DNA of 64,000 nt from Notospermus geniculatus. Lineage: Eukaryota > Nemertea > Pilidiophora > Heteronemertea > Lineidae. The translations under genes and the position numbers were made by a program. The notes under the pieces are model-generated. The model saw only the letters and a program-made list of their open reading frames with translations, was not told where the DNA came from and did not search any database. This document shows, one piece after another, positions 47,086-59,370 of this stretch (position 1 is the first letter of the stretch; every line of letters begins with the position of its first letter). The DNA is taken from assembly GCA_002633025.1 (NCBI GenBank), contig NMRB01000251.1:62001-126000 (forward strand). Reading direction: 5' to 3'.

Positions 47086-47387
47086 CAGTGAAGATAACCA
47101 GTTTTGTGTTGTGGTTTTCAATACTTTTTAAAATTCAGTTGGAAGTTACTTCAGCAGTTTTTGTTGGCGCTTCCTCGAATGAGAATGACACTGAGATTTC
47201 TCCAAACTTTCTTGTTGTCAGAAGCTCCTGTTTCGTTCCGATTACTAGTTCCTGTGATACCAGCACCAAATCTCACAGCGTACAGCTCGTATCGATGTCA
47301 CACGCCATGCAGCTGTTTGGTCCCACATTAGCCAGTTTCCTTCCCACCTTAACATCAATGATGAAGTGTCAAGAGACGTACCATTGA

Positions 47388-48242
47388 TTGCCTTTCTATA
47401 TCACCTGCTTGAGTTCTGGACGGAAACACCAACCACGTGGAGTTGTTTATAGGAAGGTATTAGCTACGCAGCCTCGGTGTGGATGACGGATATCTCGCTG
47501 ACGTCACTTCCGCCTGGAGTCTCTTTGACTGATTGGCGTCCCAATGCAGAAATGTATGGCGGGGATCGTGCAAGGAGTACATGTAAAATCATATACAAGA
47601 CTGTGATAAGGGTCTTTACCTACTACTGATTACAGTGAGGGGTAGGCATACATGTACATGTACAATGTATAGAGATGGCGCCGTACCTACAACATCGCTC
47701 TCTGTCCGAAATCGTCTCTTACTGTAATTCGATGTTCCTCGCTAAATACAATAAATGACAAGCTTATCCAGCATGTATGAAGTAAAAACAATTGTCGCCA
47801 TTTTGGGAACCATTTGGCACTTTCACCTTGATCTATGCAGCACGTTAGCAAAGGTCATATTCCGATCAGACAATGAATAATGGATATATTTGATGTCATT
47901 CCTCTGACGATTCTCATATCACTCAAGGCATAGTGGTATGGATGCTGGCGATGGAATGTCAGAGAGGACATTTACATGCTGATGGACTGATAGAGTTGGT
48001 CATAGTTGGAATATCCCCACATGCTGGCCGGTGGAGTCGGTGTACAAGACACGAGGTGGAGCAGAAATGCTGTCACGATGCCCGTGACTCTGGAGAGATA
48101 CAACTTTAGGTTTCAGGCATAAATTTCTTGAAAAACATCTGACGTCCACCGAGGACCCAGCCTGCTGTACGCTTTTCAATGATCTATCTGGTGGGTGGCC
48201 TTGATTTGTTTAGGGAACTCTGAAGATCCACCGTAAACACAC
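47388..48242. other. No gene seen
   Basis: There is a short TACATG run near 47648-47662. Nothing else is visible. Confidence 0.5.
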
Positions 48243-48315
48243 CTGTCCTACACAGGAAACACGGTGGTGCCACCGAGCAGCATTCCTTGACACTAGGCAG
48301 GCACACAAGCACCAT
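48243..48315 (-). CDS. Possible short cysteine-rich exon
   Basis: On the minus strand a good acceptor (TATTTGTTTTTATCACTAG) and donor (ACAG|GTGTGT) bound 73 nt. The frame reads MVLVCLPSVKECCSVAPPCF then LCRTG, with five cysteines in 24 residues. It could be a piece of a secreted cysteine-rich protein, but 73 nt is too short to exclude chance. Confidence 0.2.
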
Positions 48316-49408
48316 CTAGTGATAAAAACAAATACTACGTGTCGGTTTACATGCACTTTGTGACGAATGCTTTTTGGGGGAAATTTCATTTCACTCAGCA
48401 AAGAGATTTCGTTTCTGAGTTAAACCCCAAACAGCAAGAAGGTTATCTGAAGTGAACACTCGATTCTTGATGTCGGCAAACAAAGGAGAGGTGCTTCCAG
48501 AGAATCAGCTGCTGCAGCAACACAAAACCGAGCACATCTCTCACATTTCTTTTAATAAGCAAAACAGAATCATAAACCTGTTTTGAACTAAATCTCTGTA
48601 GGGAATAACCCAAAACGCCATAAATCCATTTGAAGTTTCAGGAAGAGAGATTTTATGTTGCCCTTGAGTATTATCAACATGAAGGACTTTTGCAATATCC
48701 ATGTAAATCTTGCTGGTGAGTGTCAGGGTTTCACCACGTGGACTGACTCAAAATAAACAATATTTGATACCAAAATCATATGGGGGTAACAAGGTAGCAT
48801 TAAGTGTTGGAATACCTCTGTGATGTGCTACTAAAATCCTTTATGCTACCCTAGAGCATGTTGTCATGTTGAGACAATGATACAATTCCAACAGAGAATC
48901 CTTTAGACAGATACCACGGGGTATTTTATGTTATCAGACTACAAAATGCAAATTCTATACACGAATTTCGATCGAATTACTATACGATGCTGAATGCACG
49001 TTTTCGAAGTGCGTTAATGTACGGCAAGTCCTGTCAACATACCGTGAAACCGACAATGTACATTTACTATCCTCGTTTGATTGACAGTGCGAAGCCCTCT
49101 TCTGGGATACGTTTTAATGGCACCGGCCGTCCCTTAATAACACTTCAAAGCGATGCGATTATCACATCTAGTTTGGAAGAAAAAAATACCCGTCGATGGT
49201 CTGTCTCCCGTTATCATACTCCGTCAACTGATTACGGTAGTTGTCTCGTAGCTCGAGGGTATGCATCTTGATTGAGACCGGACAATTAGGGTCCACAGTT
49301 CAAGGCTCGGACAGAGCCTTCTGAAAAGGTACACGTGACTGCCGGATTGCTGCTTTTGCTTCCTGAAGCAGGAACTACTACGGAACCTCAGCATGCAAGC
49401 GAGAGGCT
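48316..49408. other. No gene seen
   Basis: A 94-codon plus-strand frame at 48987-49271 has no supporting signals. Confidence 0.5.
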
Positions 49409-49554
49409 AAATTGAATGTAAAGACGTTACTCCACGAACAGTGAAGTTCCCTCGCGCAGGTTGGCTCTCTACATCATGGCCAAATTGAAAGTAAAGACGT
49501 TACTCCACGAACAGTGAAGTTCCCTCGCGCAGGTTGGCTCTCTACATCATGGAC
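49409..49554. repeat. Two-unit tandem duplication, 73-bp period
   Basis: Both units run from AAATTGAA(T/A)GTAAAGACG to CTCTACATCATGG, with two or three differences. Confidence 0.95.
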
Positions 49555-50147
49555 AATTCTCATTGTTGGTTTCCTTACAATACGCTGAGAGCTACGGTGA
49601 ATTGGAGACTTTATTGCCGTTACATGTAGATGCCACCACCAGTTAGCGGTCCTGGAACGTCACGAAATTTGACGTCACTCACAGAGTGCTGACACCACCG
49701 GTGAATTAAGCCCACCAACGGTGAATTAAGCCAACTCGCGTGAAGCAGCGTTTGCGTGAAGATCATATCCTAGGAAGAATCTCATAGAAAACATAGGACT
49801 AAATGGGTGTGGCAAATGTTTATTCGTTACTTGAAATTTTATTCATCACGTCAATAGAATTGAAACTTGAAATATTTCGTAATGTCGACAGGAACTGCAC
49901 CAGATTTTCTTGTGATATATTAACCTAGCCATTGTTGATAGCTCGATGGATCCCTGTTTCAACCCCCAAGACAATTCACGGCTATTCTCTACTGCGTTTA
50001 AAATAGTGGTTTAACATATCAGCTGCGATCATGAATGCATCTCAAAGCGAAGGGGAAAGGTTACCATTCCTGATGCGACAAAATATATCGTTTGGCGTCA
50101 ATTCGTCATCCTCGCAGTTTCCAAACAAACACGGCCACACTTTCGTT
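49555..50147. other. No gene seen
   Basis: A short local direct repeat (GGTGAATTAAGCC twice, 49700-49732) is the only feature. Confidence 0.5.
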
Positions 50148-50244
50148 CTGGGGCCTGTTTCATAAAGTGATTTTAACCAAATGGAAAATGTATTGAAGTT
50201 AAAGGTACCATGAGCATAAGGTCACTTTATGAAACAGGTCCCTG
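50148..50244. mobile_element. Palindromic MITE, GGGCCTGTTTCATAA family (second copy)
   Basis: The 91-bp element 50151-50241 has ends GGGCCTGTTTCATAAAG and CTTTATGAAACAGGTCC, and the core ACCAAATGGAAAATG, ATTGAAGTTAAAGGTACCA. CTG flanks both sides, as in the copy at 30754. Confidence 0.8.
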
Positions 50245-51426
50245 GCACGGAGTATTAGCAAAATCAGCATCGCTAAAGCCAGAGCCAACTAAAGCAATCT
50301 GCTGCCTGTCCTGCAACTGTGGCTATAATTTCATCCAATCGTTATTACGGTAGAGACAAGTTGTTTGGTCAGCCGACGTCTGAAGCTTCATAATCAAACA
50401 CCATTGCATTTGCTGTCGATGACTCAGACCTTTGTGCGACGATCGAAGAGCAAGGCCAAAAGAGGGAGGGAGGGAATAATGACCCCTAGGTCATTATTGC
50501 AGCAAGGGTATCAAGTAATTGTGAAGGTTGCAGTTCTTGTTAGAGTTGCATTACTAGTGGCATCCTGCGACGTGTAATGGACGAGGCATCTGAATAGGAA
50601 ATGAGGAGGTTAGACTGGTGTGTGCAATATGCTCGATAATCACCTGGGGTATTGGATGCAATTGTTTATTAATGTGTGCGCTGGGTCACTTTCACTGGAT
50701 GAAATTGACGGCATCCAGTGCAAGCATCTCAAAATGACCTACACAATCTGGAACATTGGTGCGTGGGGAGCGACCGTAGTTGTTAGCCCTAGTACTAGCC
50801 TGGCGGAGGACCAAGCATTTACGGCCGTCAACAGACGGCGTGAAGGAGATCACCTGGCTTGTATGTGACATTCCAATGGAAAGGAATTTCCTAGATAGGC
50901 TCAAAGCATTGGTTCGCTTCAGTTTTTCTGGCGCGAATGGGCAACTCAACAGCGAGTTGTTCGTACCATAAACTATTGTAAATATCCTGACCGCCCTGGG
51001 TTACTGTAGGCCCACTCTTACCCACTAAGACGCAATAGACTTTTATAAAAACTACTTCTTCCATGAACACGTTGATTTTATTCAGCTAGAGGCTGACACT
51101 TCTGACGTTTTTTATAAAAAAATGTGACCAGTAAAAGCTATCAAGGCCCAGAGGGAGCTTCTACGTATATGTATTATTGATAAAAAGTGGTGGAACGGCT
51201 TGCCCATTAGAAGTGTGGTCAAAGGAACGTGAATAGAGTTCACTAAGATTACAGTAATCCGCCATTATGAAATGCACATTACTTTGTGTTGGGCTACGTT
51301 TCTGGTCTTTGATCATCTTGGTTCGTTTTGATGTTTGCGTCCAGTGACAAAGTCGTCATTCTTCTTGCCTTCTTTGAGAAATGTGGAGATATGAAACCTA
51401 GCTCCATCGTCTTTGACGACAAAGCG
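50245..51426. other. No gene seen
   Basis: Short overlapping frames on both strands. Confidence 0.5.
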
Positions 51427-52258
51427 ACGGTTTAAAAATATCAAACCTATTTTTGTTATGTCAAGTCGTACTCCGTTGCATCCGTAATAGTTTGTCTCTT
51501 GTTCAGGACCATCAGATCCGCAGTATGCGGCACACCTCACTGCGACACGACCACTCGTAACGGGTTGCTGGATGATGATTAGGCTGCGGGACTATGCCAG
51601 CTGGGAACCAGCAGATTTCACTTACCATATGAAGGTGAAAGGTGGTCCACCACGGAACGAAACGAACACAAAACAAAGACGAGATGGGGAAGAACTAAAG
51701 CACAGGTCACACTGTGGCGACTTAGGCGGGCGAATCCCCGCGAACTAGAATGAAATGCTCCATGGACCATGTACATACCTCTCTCTGTCATTACACTAAC
51801 TATGTCAAAAGGGGTGAGCACATGGTCCATGGACCATTTAACGGTTTAAAAATATCAAACCTATTTTTGTTATGTCAAGTCGTACTCCGTTGCATCCGTA
51901 ATAGTTTGTCTCTTGTTCAGGACCATCAGATCAGCAGTATGCGGCGCAACTCACTGCGACACGACCACTCGTAACGGTTGCTGGATGATGATTAGGCTGC
52001 GGGACTATGCCAGCTGGGAACCAGCAGATTTCACTTGCCATATGAAGGTGAAAGGTGGTCCACCACGGAACGAAACGAACACAAAACAAAGACGAGATGG
52101 GGAGGAAGAACTAAAGCACAGGTCACACTGTGGCGACTTAGGCGGGCGAATCCCCGCGAACTAGAATGAAATGGTCCATGGACCATGTACATACCTCTCT
52201 CTGTCATTACACTAACTATGTCCAAAGGGGTGAGCACATGGTCCATGGACCATTTCAT
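51427..52258. repeat. Two-unit tandem duplication, 414-bp period
   Basis: 51427-51840 and 51841-52258 both begin ACGGTTTAAAAATATC and are nearly identical. The first unit ends inside the right arm of a foldback element, so the duplication cut through it; the second unit continues into the complete arm. Confidence 0.9.
51706..51840. mobile_element. Foldback element truncated by the tandem duplication
   Basis: The left arm (GTCACACTGTGGCGACTTAG onward) and centre match 52122-52255, but the right arm stops after ACATGGTCCATGGACCATTT. Confidence 0.8.
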
Positions 52259-52302
52259 TCTAGTTCGCGGGGATTCGCCCGCCTAAGTCGCCACAGTGTG
52301 AC
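52122..52302. mobile_element. Intact foldback element, perfect 67-bp arms
   Basis: Arms 52122-52188 and 52236-52302 are exact reverse complements (GTCACACTGTGGCGACTTAG at the outer end, ATGGTCCATGGACCATGT at the inner end) around a 47-bp centre. Each arm also contains its own 14-bp palindrome, ATGGTCCATGGACCAT. No target duplication is evident. Confidence 0.9.
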
Positions 52303-54800
52303 ATTCAGGAATCAGTGTTGTTTACAACCCGAACAAGACTCCACCAGGTCGTGTTTTACTATTCTAGGTTCCCCTTGTTAATGATACCGAGGAAGGAAAT
52401 GACATGAAATGCACCATTACCACTTAAAGCTCTTCATGCATATTCATGAGTATCGATGCAAGAACAAACACAAAGAGCATAATTACACTAAGTGTTATTC
52501 CGGGATGAGAATTTCTTAATGTTCCTATCCATCTTACAGAGTCCTCGGCAAAAAACCATTCAGTCAGAGTGAATGTATTGGAAGCTCTTGGGCTGGTACA
52601 GTGCCTACTTGCTTTGGTAAACCAAGCATCAGTAAGAACGTATACGAGGATTTTGTATCAGCTAGCAGATGCAGCAACTATTGTTCACTTTTCTCTTTTC
52701 TAAATTACACATGTATTTCTCTATGTACATGTACGAGGCCCATGACAATCTCCAGTACATGGTTCATAAGCTTGGTTATACATTGTACATGCATTTACGT
52801 ACAGTACATTTGGACACAGTCGATCTGTCATCGCAATGGTAAATAAAGAGGTCCCGTGAGAGGAGAGCTTTTTGATCGAACTCGTGGTTGATGAGTGGCC
52901 AACCCATTTGTCCACTTCCTCTATAAGTCCTGCTTGGAGACCAGCAGCACTCTCCATAGCTAGTGACTCGACCAGACGTATACATGACGCTTGCCAACTC
53001 CCTAAAACATTGCGGCATCACGTTGTCGGCGAGTTCATCAACTCTCCAGCCCGCGATCGCTTCAGTCATCACGACCTCGCTGTCGGGGATTTAATCCATG
53101 CTAGAATATGGATGATCATGCTGTGCATTATGGAGACGCTTGTCTACAAACGACGGGATGAATTTAGGTTCTTTTTCGACAGAGTTTATCCCTAGACAGC
53201 TCACAAAGGCATGGCTTATAGCGAAGATACATGCTATCAAGGGATTATCACGAAGTATCTTTCTATGCGGTTTGATCATTATATTCAAACTAAATCACAT
53301 TTATGTAAGGAGAATCGAGTTCATGATCGGATCGGCTTTTCATTCTTTCAATCTCATTTTCTTTCACCTGATCCAGCAAAGAAACGGCGAGAGATATAAT
53401 TTGCTCCTTCCCTTCCTTGGTGGTGTCAAACTCCCAGAAATATCTGGTTACTCGCTAATGTGAGGTGACTGAAAAACACCAAATACGTAAAGAGGGACGA
53501 CCAATCAACCATTGGACAATAGCAAGTGGTCCAGAGTGCCGCCTTACAACATGGATCTTCATCCGGATCAACGACGAAACACACTGTACATGAATAACGG
53601 CCTTGAAAATAACCTTGATCCTATGATGAATAGGAACAACAGAAAGTGACTGGTTCGACAGTTTTGCCTGCCATACTATTGGTCCACTCCTACACATAGA
53701 TTGTTGTAACAGCACAGCATAGATGTACTCTACAATATACAGCAATGTGGGAGAAATGAACAATCTTTGTGATGAATGAAACGGTTGGTATGCCACTTAT
53801 TGAAGTTTGATTTGTCATGTTAATGTGTCGATAGCTACACCGCTGTGTGATTTATCGTCCTCATCATTCAGGAGTGGAATCAATGAAGCCATTAATGGAC
53901 ATGTTATGTGCCATTAATTGAATAATTCACCGCTAATCATATTGATATAAGGTCATGCTCAATACGTTAGATGTGGTGACCGGTTTTGTATTTCTCTGAT
54001 GCATTGTTTGATGCAGATGTTTGTTTACAGAGTAAAACACCAGAACAGGCAGTGAGGAGCTTAGGAAGCCAGGCTTGTGAGATGACATTCCGCATCAAAA
54101 GCTTGTTTACACTTAGAAGTCATTACCGGAAACAGGATTGTGCAATCAGCTTGTTTAATTAAATGGACATTTCCAACAAGTGAAAACTGCCAGCGACAAT
54201 TTCAATAAGAGAGGCAAATTACCAAATGGGTTTTTGACACTTTTCCCAACATCAAATGATATCTGAGGGGAAATGCCTATGCTTCCGTTCTTGCATTGTG
54301 CATTATCCGCTGCTGAAGCCATTCGGAGCCAAAAACTTTGTCCTCACTGTCACTGTTATGGAAAAGAACAGAAGCATCCGCTGCATATTGAGAACAGTGA
54401 AAAGAGAAGCTGATCCAATCCAGAAGTGGAGTAGGAGATGCAAGGTTCAGATGAAGCACGAGTCAGCGATGAGAGAATGGTGTTTCCTCCATCGAGTAGG
54501 GATCATCCTAGATGCAAGAACAAGGATCAAATACCAAATGAATCATTTGGTAAAACACTGTTAATCTCACTGCTGGTGGATTAATTATATTGGATATGTC
54601 AGCTCCATACGTGGCTCAGCATCCTGCTTGTGACACGAAGGTCCTAAGCTGCCGAGATCGCTACTTTTGACCCAGAGGAGGCCGAAGTGCGGGCAGAAAG
54701 GTTACTGTGCGAACGTGTGGGTTGATCAGGCACCGAGAAGAGGAAACAGGTTGGTCAGCAATAATGCATCTTCACGGATTTCATGAGTTGTGGATGGTGG
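52303..54800. other. No gene I can support
   Basis: Frames of 98-113 codons overlap on both strands at 52776-53195, 53140-53463 and 53455-53796, and a 102-codon frame lies at 54256-54564. None has motifs or good splice boundaries. Confidence 0.4.
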
Positions 54801-55157
54801 CTAGATCTGACCATGTCCCTGAATGGAAAATGAAGGACTGTAGCAATGGCTAAAGTTGGCTGCTTTTAGGTTCACCATTCCTTCTGCTTCCAGTGCTCGA
54901 ATGATTGGTTCTCTTCCCAAGTGACTGAAAACGAACGCAATGTTCAATTGGCATTGGGAGGTTAGGTACTCGGATTTTGCATTTGTTCTGGGTGGTGTTA
55001 CAACACAATCAGACTTGCCTTGCTCACCAACGTAACACGTTCTTAATAATCTGTCTGGGGTCTCGACATGAATGCCTTCAGCTTCTCTTGAAGGCCACCA
55101 TTCGTGGATCATTGCAAGTCCAATATCGTTGAGCACAAACCATCGACCGACTACTTA
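54801..55157 (-). CDS. Candidate exon(s), unknown protein
   Basis: A minus-strand frame is open from about 55157 (after a TAA) to 54801. It starts VVGRWFVLNDIGLAMIHEWW, continues with REAEGIHVETPDRLLRTC, and ends HLGREPIIRALEAEGMVN plus a short tail. A strong acceptor (GCGTTCGTTTTCAG, boundary 54925/54924) lies inside, so the true exon may be only the last 40 codons. I recognise no family. Confidence 0.3.
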
Positions 55158-56584
55158 CTGGAGACATCACCGAACTAGTTTACCATCATCTACTTAAGCT
55201 AACCTCATAGTAGGTCATTACCCGAACAATACCTTTCTACAAAATAATACCTTGAAAATAGCTAACCCTATCATTGGATTATTAAGAACTACAATACAGG
55301 ACAAAGCACCATTGTTAGAGTAAGACTCAATTTTCCTGTTATTAGCATTAGCTTCCCTCAAGTTCTGGTTTCATGCCAATTTCATTGACGACCTGTGTAA
55401 TCCTCGGGAGAGTTATCAATGATGCTTCCAGTTGATGCTATACGATCAACGGCTGATCGATGGACTGTCCTCGATGGTAAGTGCATTAGGTGTGATCTAT
55501 CTTTATCATGTCCAGCAAGCGTCTGGTGAGAATGACGGTAAGGTCAGAGACCTTACATCCAGGGACAACCCCTAAGACATGTCGTAACTGCATAGGCAGG
55601 AAAGTTAGGGCGATGTCCTAAGACATCGATGGTGCAACCTATTTTTGTTCTTAACTTTAAGACAGCACCTACGACCTTTGGTGCAACCGGGCCCAGGCTC
55701 TACACCGACCAGTGTGCGGAACGGGAAAAGGCTTTGTTTGGAACCAGCATGGCGAGAAATAACGAAGCATCTGGTCGGAGAAGGCACTCATTCACAAAGC
55801 TTTCCTAAGAGTTGCGGAACCAAAAGTTGACTGGCTTCATCTAACACATTGGTGGAAGAAATAGCAAGGTCCTAAGTCAAGTATGATACTGGAGCCTCTG
55901 GTGTCTTGTGCAGCAAGAAACTTGTGACCAGTGTCCAACAGGCCCACAGCCATCTGACCCGGATAAGGAGCTGACAGAGAGAGAGAGTGAAAAGAAGGAT
56001 TTGTTGGTTTGTACAAATGTAGTTGCTTCGTTACAAAAACCTTCCATGCTCCGACATGGCAAACGCTAGCCGACTATCTCCCAGTCTGATGCGTACAGAA
56101 TATGTTACAATGCATTGTCACTATGAAATACTGTCGGTGGTAATATGGTCATTTAGGGCCAAATGAGAGACGTCTATGGCTAACTTATGGCCAACTAATG
56201 ATCTAATTGAAACATATTTAGGAAGCTAGACACACCTTAAGTGTCTCTACGATACGGCAACCCTACTAGTCATCATCATAAAGGGTGTGAATGGCACATA
56301 TGTTTTCTCATATCACCCGTTAATGTGTTCGGTAGGTTTTTATGCTTGGCTGGCTGTGGAGATTAGTGTCACACGGTCATGATTTTATTATTGTATATTC
56401 TCTTCGTAGAATGACGACAGTAAAGTTTCTTCTGAGGAAATGTGTATTAGGGTATTCTTTTGCCATTTTTTTCAACACAAATCCAGAGATATCCATTGTG
56501 TAAAGTTAACTGATTAACTGGGTCTATATGTGTGTTTTAAAGACCCTGGCATCCTATGCCTACAGTGGGCTATAGGCACAAGAC
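55158..56584. other. No gene seen; part of an inverted-repeat element near 55611-55694
   Basis: CGATGTCCTAAGACATCG (55611-55628) is a palindrome, and GGTGCAACC recurs at 55631 and 55679, followed by GGGCCC. It looks like a degraded MITE with a GGGCCCGGTTGCACC end. The rest holds nothing visible. Confidence 0.4.
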
Positions 56585-56724
56585 GCCGTATGCACCAACG
56601 AAGATTATCTTGAACTTAGGTTGAGCCACAGCTTTTCAATTGTTCAGGTTTGCCGGGGTATGATGTGACAATGGAAAAAGTGGCTCAACCTGAGTTTAAG
56701 TTAATCTTCGTTGGTGCATACGGC
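56585..56724. mobile_element. Palindromic MITE, GCCGTATGCACCAACGAAG ends
   Basis: GCCGTATGCACCAACGAAG pairs with CTTCGTTGGTGCATACGGC. The arms extend about 42 bp to GGTTGAGCCAC/GTGGCTCAACC with a few mismatches, around a 50-bp centre. No clear target duplication. Confidence 0.8.
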
Positions 56725-57203
56725 CCGGGTCAGGTTAAAAATGTACGTAGGCCCAATTAATACTTCGTCGTATTTCCGATTTTCCATGCCAGGAAGGAAA
56801 CAGGTGCCGTATTTCAGCCGCCATGATCATCCCTTGCCAAAGTCGAAGCTTTATCTGGTTGTTCAAACGCGGTTGGCTCGCGATCTGTGCATAGAGAAGT
56901 GTGTTCCCTGTCCACATGTTGAAGCACCAGATGCTTGCATAAATCACGTTGACCCAGGTTGCACACACAACGGAGAAAGCAAGAAGACTACCACAAACCA
57001 CGGGACAACCAGAAATGATTCACAATGATATCAACAACTATTCTCCATGCTGCCACCTACATCAATGACGATTTACTAATGCAGCAAAATCAGTGATTAA
57101 GACGAAATCGATCAGCAGAAAATACTCCATAAAACGTTTGGAGTTGTTTTCCTTTATATACACAGATTCGAATGAAATTAGTTGAAATAGAGGCTTGAAT
57201 GTC
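56725..57203. other. No gene seen
   Basis: Open frames on both strands (56735-57001 minus, 56711-57028 plus) overlap. The minus one starts at a GTG, and neither has splice support. Confidence 0.45.
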
Positions 57204-57298
57204 GATGGGGATTTAGCTTCGTGGTTTACCTTGTTGTCCCTTAAAACTGGCAAGGGTGCCATGTGCGACAGGTGGTGGGTTCGAATCCCGCAAAGTAC
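57204..57298 (+). repeat. tRNA-derived SINE-like unit, GATGGGGATTTAGC family
   Basis: GATGGGGATTTAGCTTCGTGG and the B-box GTGGGTTCGAATCCCGC mark it as a relative of 7014-7103. The middle is longer than in a tRNA. Confidence 0.6.
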
Positions 57299-59115
57299 AT
57301 GTACTGTAAGAGGCGCAAGCACTTTGACGACTTTACTCAATTCTTACACAGACCAATGCAAAAACCCATCGACAACTGTGACGAAAATTGTGATTCTGAT
57401 CATGTTGCTTTGTGATATTCAAAGATGATTTCAATCAAATACTGTTCACCAATACGACTCTTTTAATGACAACGCCCCGAGGGATGTTCTCTCCTAATGC
57501 AGTGGGGTCGACCATAGTTCAACATTTCATCATACATATTTTATCTCTTCAATAACGTGCGTCTAATGATTTGATGGTAAAGTACTTTCAATCGAATGAC
57601 CTTCAGATTTCCAACTTGGAGAAAGTAGGGCCGACAAATGTACTTTGGTAAGTCCGAGGTAAAAATTCAAAGACTGATGACAAAAATGAAGCGTCTAACT
57701 GTCCAGTTAGGCGAAAACCAATTGCACCTTTTAGTTCTTGAAGGCATTCCATCGAAGTTGGTACTATTTTCCATCCAACTTAGTGATAGAATTACGGAGC
57801 CTGGGACACCCTATCTCCATGCAATTTCATCTTTCTCGGCACTTCATGTTTGACAAGCGCTGGGATTGCTTTTACAGTCGAACACGCATTTCCCGTCCTG
57901 TAATCCGCTGCATTCCGGAAACCCAACAGCTGCTGCCTCCATCCCTACAGCTACATTCCATCAACAGTAGTTAACACCAACACTTGCATCCCCTATCATC
58001 ACTGCTTCTTCGCTACAGTAATCCCATCACGGCTTCTGCCGATACACCCATCTTTATCGACGACCGCTGGGCAATCCTTTGTAGAATTATCAAAGGTGAC
58101 AACCTTAGCCAAGAGATACCCGGATCGTTGATCTTTTTTTTACAAGCGAGATTGGCAATTGCTGACGCTAGCGGATATGTTTACTACTTTCACGCTTGTC
58201 ATTTGGAAGAGTGCAACCTTTGCTGACGGGTGAACGTAACTGGAGAAAGAAACAGTGATTTGCTTTGAAAGAGAAAGAAGAGGAAATGCAAGTTGTATTA
58301 ATTGTTATGGGCATTTTCCTCTTTCTCTAAAGGATAGATTCCTTTGATCGTCATTACAGCAGCTGTTTCCTTCTCGGTGTTTGCCAACCTACTTTACGAT
58401 GTGCAGTACTATTTCATAAACGCTTTCAGTGTCCAAAGAAAAACGCAATGGAAGGAATTACTTTTGCCATCAAGACATTTTCTTTCATTTCCCAATTTCA
58501 GTCCAAAGGCTCCAAAATAATAACCAGAGTAACGATGACCTTCAAAGAAATTTCAGCACACACATCAGGCATACTTCTCGTAGTGAGTACCAGCTCGGAG
58601 TTTTCTCAGCTCTCGTTTGCTTTATCAGTGAACTCGGCTCCGGTTAGACTCCCTTCTTGGAACATCTTGCTCTGAGGCCTGGGCATGCGTATACCAATTA
58701 AAAACCTGGCATGTAGCCACGCTGGATCCCAACTTTCACCCCAAACTCCCAAACCAAGCATTGGGCGCAATGACATGGGCAATCAACCATCGATTGCTTT
58801 GAAAGTATGTTAAGATGCCTACACCGGAGACCGGCTACCAAAGCCTTACCCTACTTAAAACCTGCGGCCAAGACTGCATCATTCCCTGTTCCGGCAAATA
58901 GAGGAGAACCAGGGAATATCATGGGTGGAGAGCCGCGGATTAGTCACTTAATGTTTTAATGTAGATCAGAGAGGAAAATGATCATCCAAGACTGCTAAGG
59001 AGGCTAAGTGCCCGACCGCTAATGTTCGTTACAGAGGCAGGTCCCTCGGCTCCGGCTAGACTCCTGTCTTAGGCTAGAACAGTGGTGATAGTTGATATTG
59101 AAAGGTTAATGGGTC
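57299..59115. other. No gene seen
   Basis: A repeated CTCGGCTCCGG(T/C)TAGACTCC occurs at about 58632 and 59047. Otherwise only short frames. Confidence 0.45.
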
Positions 59116-59370
59116 TTGGTAATGTGCCGGGAAAGGGAAGAGCCACCTGCCAACGGTGTTCAGCAGGATACAAGTATATTGATTAAGGCTATGAGGGATA
59201 AGTACGAAGATGGACAGAAAAAAATCTGGAAGGGAAAGAGTAGCGGGCATGATACGCTCTTTTTAAGCAGGTACATCGAAGAAGGGGACCGGGAAATGTT
59301 TAAGCGGAACATTGAGCTGTCAGTGGATGGAGAAAAATACGGACTGAAAAAACAGTCCTCACTTATATAA
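59116..59370 (+). CDS. Candidate charged exon or small ORF, unknown
   Basis: An 84-codon plus-strand frame ends in TAA at 59370. It is highly charged (IKAMRDKYEDGQKKIWKGKS, RYIEEGDREMFKRNIELSVD), with periodic Lys/Glu suggesting helix or coiled coil. It begins at a non-ATG codon; the first internal ATG follows two codons later. The opposite strand is also open over 99 codons (59160-59459) but is repetitive Phe/Ser/Leu. The frame could be a terminal exon or a mobile-element remnant. Confidence 0.3.
   Translation: MVMCREREEPPANGVQQDTSILIKAMRDKYEDGQKKIWKGKSSGHDTLFLSRYIEEGDREMFKRNIELSVDGEKYGLKKQSSLI

Noticed and set aside
47076-47387. 103-codon plus-strand ORF with an ATG and a signal-peptide-like start
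   Set aside because: Its start lies antisense to the LINE relic at 46955-47085, the ATG context is poor, and no supporting signal was found.
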